A stretch of DNA of 64,000 nt from Bos javanicus (Eukaryota > Chordata > Mammalia > Artiodactyla > Bovidae): assembly GCF_032452875.1 (NCBI RefSeq), contig NC_083875.1, forward strand, positions 75,042,178 through 75,106,177, read 5' to 3'. Below, in pieces: positions 56,929 to 64,000 of the stretch. The translations under genes were made by a program, and so were the position numbers. The first letter of the stretch is position 1, and each line of letters starts with the position of its first letter. Below the pieces are notes generated by a model. That model was not told where the DNA came from. It saw nothing but the letters and a program-made list of their open reading frames with translations, and made no database searches.

Positions 56929-57148
56929 TGGGTTGAGTCTTGATCTGTCACTTTTTCCCCTAGATGACATCGCCAGTTATGTAACCTCTCAAAGCCTGAG
57001 TTTTCGCACTTGTGACTCATTCTTGGCGTTTGTTCAACATTTCTCCCCTCCTTCAGCCCCCTTGTCACTCACAGAGTATATTATTTCCCCGAGTTTGAAG
57101 GATTGTATCTTTCCTCAAAGAGTTTACAGTCTTCTTAGGGACATAATG

Positions 57149-57290
57149 AAAGTGAAAGTGTTAGTCTCTCAGTTGTGTCTGACTCTTTGCGACCCTATGG
57201 ACTGTAGGCTCCTCTGTCGATGGGATTCTCCAGGCAAGGATACTGGAGTGGGCAAGCCATTCCCTTCTCTGAAAGATATTCCTGACCATA
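57149..57290 (-). mobile_element. Partial Bov-tA SINE (antisense)
   Basis: 'tcagttgtgtctgactcttt' to 'gaaagatattcctgaccata'; head missing and an internal deletion. Confidence 0.87.
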
Positions 57291-57339
57291 ATACATAAAG
57301 ATAAATAACTGTGAGACCAGATAGGGACTTTTGGTTCCA

Positions 57340-57715
57340 TAAAGGAGGCACCAATAAAGTACAATGAGGTCAGAAAACAGAGAGAATTCTTCTGTCTTGG
57401 GAGTCTGGGAATGCTTCCTGGATGAGGTGGCATTTGAAAAAGCTCTCAAGAGATGTCCAGAGTATAACCCTGGAAACATGGGATGGTGGTTGTGGTCAAA
57501 GAGCATGAATAAGAGGGAGGCTGGAAGGCATGATTTGAATGACTCATTTTGGCTGGAGCCAAGAGTATCAAAGGGCAATTAAGATAAGGGTGGAGAATAA
57601 GATAAGGTTGGAACATGGTGGCTGAGGGATTGGACATAATTCCGCAGGCCATTGGGAGCCACTGGACTTTGTTCTGAACATGAGTAAAGGGTTAATAATC
57701 AGGTTTATGCAGCAG
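57340..57715 (+). mobile_element. L2 LINE fragment
   Basis: 'gggaatgcttcctggatgag', 'gtggcatttgaaaaagctct', 'gccattgggagccactggac' follow L2 order. Confidence 0.7.
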
Positions 57716-58440
57716 TGTATAAAGTAGATCAGAAAGAAGAGAGCTTGACCTGGAAAGAGGGGCATGAAGGAGTCTATTATTACAGCTCCTGCCTCAAGAG
57801 TCCGAATAAATTCTGTGATCTGGGATGATTTGCAGGTCCTGGAGAGTGTCTGCTGGTTAGTCGGAGGCTTCTGTGTTCTCTGAATTGAAATTGGTCCTGA
57901 CGTGGATTTAAAAGATGTAGCATTTATGGGAGCATCAAACTGTTTAGGTTATATAAATAATTCATCATTCCCCTTAGTCTTCTCCTTCCTCCACGTTCTT
58001 GGTTCACATGTAAGCCATTTCCCGTGGACCTCATCTTTGGTGGAGATGCACTGTCATCCTGTCTCGAGATCCTATGGCAAGCTCTGTAATGGCAGCCTTC
58101 TGGAGAGGCATGCAGCTCTATCTACCGCCTCCAATCCACCCTCATCACTTCAGACGACTCCTGGTTCCCTCCTCCTGCCTGATCCTTCTCCCTTGCTTCA
58201 GCTCTCCACTTCTAAGAAACTGTAAGAGATGTCCACTTGAGTAACTCATCCTCAATGCTGCAGGTTGAAAAACAAAACTTGCTGTTTTCTTACCCCAAAG
58301 CCTTGCCTTCTGGCTCGCCTCCTCTGCACAAAGTTGCAGTTCTCCTGGGCACGCAGTTGTAGTTCTCCTAGTCAGAAACTTTGGGTTATCTCCCCTTTCT
58401 CCTCTGCTCACATCTTACCCATCACTAATCCTGCAAATTC
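57716..58440. other. No gene seen
   Basis: A 107-codon plus frame (57902-58225) and minus frames show no domain. C/T-rich toward the right. Confidence 0.4.
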
Positions 58441-58900
58441 TTTCTTCGTGCCTCTCATTCCTTCCTCCCACTTCCCATGCCCCTACTCTAGTCTGAGCCA
58501 TGTTACCTGATATCACCGGATGTTACCTCACTTCCTCTCCTTGCTTCTAGATTCCTCAGAAGGTTCTGTGCCTCTAGGCAGATCTGCATCCCTTACATCT
58601 ACTGTTTAATGCCCTCTGTAATCTCACCTCCGTTTACCTTCTCTCCTAACTTCCCCATACTTTCCAAACTAAGCCCTTCACCCCAAGTAGCCTGGTCTGC
58701 TTCCCCATCAAACCTCTGCCCAAATCAAACCTCTGCCCAAATCCTCTTGGACGACCTGCCAGGACTGCCAGCCCCTTCACCCTTCTTCAATCAGACTCCT
58801 CCCCAGGGCTCAAGCCAAGCCCCACCCACTCATCTGTCCTTCCAAACTCCCTTAAATTCCAAGGGTTGGAGATTCCATCTTCCTCCTTTACACACTCATC
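58441..58900 (-). mobile_element. Possible L2 (antisense) with 17-bp tandem duplication
   Basis: C/T-rich text resembling antisense L2 ('cttctagattcctcagaagg'). atcaaacctctgcccaa is repeated in tandem at 58707-58723 and 58724-58740. The 141-codon plus frame is a by-product of C/T richness. Confidence 0.45.
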
Positions 58901-59700
58901 TGGCTTGGCTCCCTGGGGCCAGATGCAATCTTTGTCCTCTTCTGTGCTGGGCTTCACAACAGCCGGTTGCAACAGAGAGAGGACTGCATTCTCCATGTCC
59001 ACCCACCATCCCCTACCCCCTCCCAACCCCCTAAGGTCAGGATGCTATCCTGGCCTCTCAGGGAATGTGCAGGTTTTCCAGAGCCCAGAGAGAGGGAATG
59101 GGTGATTTAGAGCTTGATAATCCCTTTGTTGAGCTGCTCCTGTCTCTAATCCATTGGATCCTTGATTTCTTTTCCCTCTCATCTTCCTGCTTATTTGAAA
59201 TCATTCTAGCCAGGCTGAGTGACAGTAGAAAGTCAGGGAGTAGGAAAAAAGACCAGAAGCTTTGGTCAAGGGCGAAGTCACTTTGGGGATACAGGAGAGA
59301 TTTGCAAGGCACAGGTTGGCAAAGTGATTGCTTCAGGAGTATGTACATGGTGATAATGAGAATCTCACTTAAGATTCGAGCTTTGGTTGCTGGAAAAAGA
59401 GTCTCTCCTCCACTGAGAGCCTGAGTGATAAGGAGATCCTGAGTGATGAGAGCCACAGTTTTTAGCCACTTGGACTTCCACCCACTTGTGCACAGGCCTG
59501 GGGCTTGTCGTGGTGGCTGCAACAGAGCTGTCCAGAGGGTGGCTCTCCATGGTCCCCAGAGTGGCCTCTGGACCTCCTCCCTCTTTCTCTACCTGACTCC
59601 CTGTCTAGAAAAACTTCCTGTACCTGTTTGCTAAACGCTTAGCAGCCAGCCTGAGTTCACTCCTGGGGAGAGGCGTGGGGACGGAGAGAGCGCTGCCTGG
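58901..59700. other. No gene seen
   Basis: Overlapping frames on both strands (154 and 119 codons) are present without domains or splice context. I treat them as chance. Confidence 0.4.
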
Positions 59701-59714
59701 GAAGCAGACCCAGG

Positions 59715-59830
59715 AAGTGGCTGCTCAGTCACCTCCATGTCACTTGACCTTGGGTGAGTCACTTGGGTGGGCCACTTCAAGCCTCAGGATTTTTATTTGT
59801 ACTTAGAATAAGGGGGCTTGGGAGTTGTTA
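59715..59830 (+). mobile_element. MIR-like
   Basis: 'gtcacttgaccttgggtgag', 'cacttcaagcctcaggattt'. Confidence 0.65.
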
Positions 59831-59893
59831 ACCAGAGGATATCTTCTTCAACATGGATCTTAGGGGAAAGCCCAGTGTGTAAACCAGGTCACA

Positions 59894-60197
59894 TTTATAA
59901 TATAATTCATATATTATAAAATTGTTGCTGCTGCTGCTAAGTCACGTCAGTCGTGTCCGACTCTGTGCGACCCCATAGACGGCAGCCTACCAGGGTCCGC
60001 CGTCCCTGGGATTCTCCAGGCAAGAACACTGGAGTGGGTTGCCATTTCCTTCTCCAATGCATGAAAGTGAAAAGTGAAAGTGAAGTCACTCAGTCATGTC
60101 CGACTCAGCGACCCCATGGACTGTAGCCTACCAGGCTCCTCCATCCATGGGATTTTCCAGGCAATAGTACTGGAGTGGGTTGCCATTGCCTTCTCCG
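59894..60197 (-). mobile_element. Bov-A2 SINE (antisense) with extra 3' flank inside its target duplication
   Basis: Dimeric Bov-A2 from about 59925 ((GCT)n tail complement) to 60197. The target duplication aaaccaggtcaca stands at 59881-59893 and 60198-60210, so the inserted segment also includes about 31 A/T-rich bp (59894-59924) beyond the SINE tail. Twenty of these bases recur in an old L1 3' region at 61293-61312. Confidence 0.9.
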
Positions 60198-60210
60198 AAA
60201 CCAGGTCACA

Positions 60211-60841
60211 GTAGATCTTCCCAAAGTTCAGGCAGGGAGGGCAGGTCCCTCCATGCATCTCGAGGGGCCCACATCATCTGGGATCCTCTCCAGGCCTCCA
60301 GTTCCTGAAGTCCTCATTGTTTATGTGTCCAAACACACAGACAGTGGACAGCAGGTCTAGATTCGGGTGCATTCAATGAAGAATGAGCTCACAGTAAGGA
60401 ATGCAATCTGGGGCATGGTGTGCGTACTGCAGGAGCTGAGGGGGGATTGCACACGTGAACACCCTTGGGGAAGATGCATAATTTCCACCTCTGAGGAAAT
60501 GCACATGTTTATGAGAATAAAGTCCAAAGCTTTCATCTAAGCTCCAGGGAACCTATGGCACCCCTCCACCAAATATTAAAAACGACCCACAGGGTTTTGT
60601 AATCAATTTTATCAATTTTTAAAGGAATGATCTCCAACTTAAGCTCTGTTTTAATTCAGGTGAACTAGGCTGTAAGCTCTGTGGAGGTCAGAACACAGGT
60701 CTCAGCGTTTATACTGAGAGTGAAATGGACAGATGGTGTTTGATACACAGTTGACATTTAATACATACATGTTTCATGCCTGGGCACATGTGTCTCCTGA
60801 TAAGGAGGGTTGTGTACAGCACAGCTAATGTAAATATGTAG
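60211..60841. other. No gene seen
   Basis: Unassigned DNA, AT-rich at the right. Confidence 0.4.
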
Positions 60842-60853
60842 ACATTTCAAAAT

Positions 60854-61010
60854 GGACTTCCCAAGTGTCTCAATGGTAAAGAATCTGACTGCCAATGCAG
60901 GAGATGTGGGTTTGATCCCTGGGTCAGAAAGATCCCCTGGAGGAAGAAATGGCAGCACAATCCAATATTCTTATCTAGAGAATCCCATGGACAGAGGAGC
61001 CACACAAACG
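60854..61010 (+). mobile_element. 3'-truncated Bov-tA SINE
   Basis: 'gacttcccaagtgtctcaat' to 'atggacagaggagccacac'; tttcaaaat flanks it (60845-60853 and 61011-61019). Confidence 0.88.
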
Positions 61011-61279
61011 TTTCAAAATATTTAATGTATAATTTTAGAGGCACACATTTTAAAGCACTTGCTATTTATATAAAATAATATATTACATTTAAAGTATGGC
61101 TTTTCCCCAACTCTCCCTGTTTACAAAACAGTCAACATTTCACTCTCATCTTGACACCAGTGTCCTCTTCACTTTTTGAATTGACTGTGTTGTGGCCTAT
61201 ATCACCGTCCCAACAGTCTAAAGAGAGTTGGCTATTTCTTATAAACACAGAAGATGTTTGTATGTTTTTTAGGAACAGC

Positions 61280-62285
61280 CTTTTGGAGATAGAATTCATA
61301 TATTATAAAATTCATTCTTTTAAAATGTACAGTCTGGTGAATTTTGGATCTACAGAGTTGAGTAACCATCATGGCTGTCTAATTGCATGACATTTGTATC
61401 ACTCTCTAAGAAACCTCATCCTGTTAGTGGTCACTCGTCATTCTCCCCTCCTCCCAGTCCCTGGCAACCACTAATCTGCTTTCTGTTTTTGTAGATTTGT
61501 TTATCCTGGACATTTCATATAAATCGTAGGTCTTTTGGTGACTGGCTTCTTTCACTTACGGTAATGTTTTTAAAGTTTATCCATGCTGTAGGGTGTATTG
61601 GTTCTTCATTCCTTTATATTTCCAGTTACTAGTCCCTATTTGTATATTCCACACTTTAGTTACCCGTTCATCAGCTGATGCACATTTGAGCTGTTTCTTT
61701 TTTCTTTCTTTTCTCTTTTTGAGTTGTTTCTACTTTTTGAGCATTATGAGTAATGTTGCCGGGAACATTCATGTACAAGTTTTTGCATAGACTTATATTT
61801 TCATTTCTCTTAGTTATAAACCCAGAAGTAGAATTGCTGGGCCATGTGATAACTACGTTTACCATTTTGAGTAATGACCAAACTGCTTTCAACAGCCGCT
61901 GCACCATTTTATACTCCCATCAGCAATGTGTGATGGTTTCCATTCTTGGAACTCTTGTTATTGTCCGTAATTTTGATTCCCTGGTGGTTCAGATGGTAAA
62001 GTGTCTGCCTGAGATGCGGGAGACCCGGGTTCAATCCCTGGGTCAGGAAGATCCCCTGGAGAAGGAAATGGCAACCCACTCCAGTATGCTTGCCTAGAAA
62101 ATTCCACGGATGGAGGAGCCTGGTGGGCTACCATCCATGGGGTCACAAAGAGTCGGACACAACTGAGTGACTTCACTCAGTAGCCATGGCGGTACCCTGT
62201 CATGGTTTTCATTTGCATTTCCCTAATGATTGAGGATGTTGAGCATCTTTTCATGTATTTATTGACCATTCATACAGCACTTTGG
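61280..62285 (-). mobile_element. L1 (antisense) split by a SINE
   Basis: 'aaccatcatggctgtctaat', 'ccctggcaaccactaatctg', 'ggtgactggcttctttcact', 'tcccctaatgattgaggatg'-like end. Interrupted at 61974-62181 by Bov-tA. Non-coding. Confidence 0.85.
61974..62181 (+). mobile_element. Bov-tA SINE
   Basis: 'gattccctggtggttcagat' to 'cggacacaactgagtgactt', within the antisense L1. Confidence 0.92.
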
Positions 62286-63396
62286 AAAAATGTTTAATCA
62301 AACCCTATAGAAGATATTTCTTTTAGATGTCTAGAGCATAACTACTTAGTGCATTGCTTTTTGAAAAAATGGTCTTTAACAAAATTCAGCACTTGTAATT
62401 ATGAGGCTATATCCTCAAACAAAGTTTCTGAATCTATATTATAGTACTGTAATATGGAGATAAACTTTAAAAACATTACTGTAAGTGAAATCTACATTAT
62501 AGTCCTGCACTTCTTCTCTAAAACAGTTCTATCGGGTAACCTTGGTAAACAGCCCAAACTAACATTTATTGTAGTGGCGTCAAACTAATATATTTTCCCA
62601 GCTTGTTCAAAATAGGCTGATTGTGAAGGCAGCCCATAAAATGAAAGATTATATAAGGACTAGAATACAAACTTCCTGTTTTCTGACAGATAATCTGGGA
62701 AGAGAAAGAGCACACATATTTAAAAACAGATGATGACCGAATGGATGGATGGATGGATAAATAACTTTAGGAATGAATGAATGAACAAAGGAAGGAATGC
62801 AAGCTGATGAGAGAGTCAATCAAGCAGCCACACCAATCTGGCCCTTTTTACTTCTTTATTCTCATGGAGAAAACCAGCACTGGTCTTTCATCTCTACTCT
62901 ATAGAATCATATATAAATTATTAATTTTTTTTGAAAACTTGCAGTTCCAAGTTGGAAATAAGACACTAGATTTTCTGTTGTCTGACAGTCTCTCTCACCT
63001 TCTTTAAAATGGGAGAAGCACAGTCTGCCTGGTTTCTGAAAGTGGTTGAGAAACCAAAGGCCACGTAACAGGACTGCATGGTTGAGGGCTACGCTTCGGG
63101 GGAGCAGGGCCTTTAGGGATGTGACGTGGTACAAGGGTTTTCTTGGGTTTGCCCTGATCAGGCTCCAAGTCCACCGCTGCTCTTCCCACTAGCGTGAGGA
63201 CTTGGGGTGTCTAGCCCTGGAGGCTTCTCTCCCTCGCTTCTCAGGGGTGGGATGGCCTGACCACCTCACAAACCACATTCCCTGGTGATTCACCAGCAGA
63301 CTCCTCAGAGAGAGACTGGCCCTTCCATACTTCCCTTCCCGTCTTCCCTTAGGACACATGTGAGCTGGAGCGTATAGCCCTCCTGGGTTTGGAGAA
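62286..63396. other. No gene seen; short GGAT repeat
   Basis: A short (GGAT)n run stands at about 62742-62758 and (GAAT)n near 62772-62784. Otherwise AT-rich, unassigned intron-like DNA. Confidence 0.45.
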
Positions 63397-63397
63397 T

Positions 63398-63595
63398 TGC
63401 TGCTGCTGCTCAGTTGTGTCTGACTCTTTTGACTTCGGGGGCTGTAGCCCACCAGGCTCCTCTGTCCATGGGGTTCTCCAGGCAAGAATACTGGTGTAGG
63501 TTGCCATTTCCTTATCCAGGTGGTCTTCCTGACCCAGGGATTGAACCCACATCTCCTGCATTGAAGGCAGATTCTTTGCTACTGTGCCACCTGGG
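63398..63595 (-). mobile_element. Bov-tA SINE (antisense)
   Basis: 'ctgctcagttgtgtctgact' to 'tgctactgtgccacctggga'. Confidence 0.9.
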
Positions 63596-64000
63596 ACAGT
63601 GAGGAAGGGAAAGAGGAAGATTGACGGGTAGGAAGACCAGAGTGGAAGTTGTGGCCAGACGTGTGAAGAAGTGACAGACAGGGATGGAAGCTTGAGGGGT
63701 GGCTTTTAGAGGCCCAGACCCCAGAGGGGAAATCAGTGATGGATGAGACTGCTCTTTAGAAAGACCTTCACAGCAGCCACAGAGGGACAGCCACAGTATG
63801 GGCAGTTTGGGAGGCTGTGAACAGCTCAGGGATCCTGGACCCAGCAGGACTGCAGTTCTACTGGAGTGTGTGTGGCTGGAGTTGGGATCAGAGAGCAAGA
63901 GGTAATGAAGGGAAGTGTTGATGGGCCTGGTCCCCCCTTCCTTTACAGATGGTGGTCCTAAGGGAAATGGGGGGCACATCTGGTAAGTCAGGCAAAGCCT
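63596..64000. other. No gene seen at the window edge
   Basis: G/A-rich DNA. The 155-codon minus frame (63512-63979) begins in SINE text and has no domain. Confidence 0.4.

Noticed and set aside
1..64000. tRNA genes
   Set aside because: The tRNA-like segments found are the heads of Bov-tA and CHR SINEs; none forms an isolated intact tRNA.
1..64000. CRISPR arrays, operons or bacterial systems
   Set aside because: The repeats are dispersed retroposons with target duplications, not regular spacer arrays; gene structure is spliced and mammalian.

Overview
This is nuclear DNA from a ruminant, almost certainly a bovid. It is full of ruminant-specific retroposons: Bov-tA and Bov-A2 SINEs, CHR-type tRNA-derived SINEs, a near-full-length BovB LINE and young ruminant L1 ends. 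They lie over a background of old mammalian repeats (MIR, L2, MLT1-like LTRs, hAT and Tigger DNA elements). I cannot tell cattle from its close relatives by eye. There is no sign of bacterial genes, operons, CRISPR or phage.

Only one protein-coding gene can be read in full: TRIM35 on the minus strand. Its six coding exons run from 32570 (start codon) down to 16708 (stop) and join without a frame break into a 493-residue RING / B-box2 / coiled-coil / PRY-SPRY protein. Five introns have GT...AG borders, and one coding exon is only 23 bp. The likely 3' UTR runs from 16707 to a poly(A) signal near 14611 and contains a Bov-tA SINE. The first exon lies in a CpG island (about 32080-32800) that carries CCAAT, Sp1-like and Ets-like motifs and no TATA box, and that may fire in both directions.

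Layout: 1-14.6 kb is repeat-rich DNA downstream of TRIM35. It holds one unexplained promoter-like module (CCAAT / CRE-like / CCAAT / TATA at 8177-8238, with an AATAAA 460 bp further on). 14.6-32.8 kb is TRIM35; its 9.6-kb intron 1 contains a decayed BovB LINE. 33-48 kb is repeat-dense DNA: a truncated ruminant L1, a pair of related LTR-like blocks, a SINE pile-up at 38.4-39.0 kb, and an antisense L1 broken by three younger insertions. Near 48.2-48.5 kb is a second CpG island with a good splice donor on the plus strand. In mammals the gene next to TRIM35, head to head with it, is PTK2B (PYK2), so I infer that this is a PTK2B non-coding first exon and that the DNA to its right is PTK2B 5' intron. 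No PTK2B coding exon is visible. From 49 to 64 kb there are MIR, L2 and SINE copies, a hAT-type miniature element, and a probable solo LTR at 55407-55897.

I found no new biological system. The points most worth checking are the promoter-like module at 8.2 kb, the presumed PTK2B promoters, two places where a target-site-like motif occurs three times around adjacent SINEs, and a SINE copy that seems to have carried flanking DNA with it.
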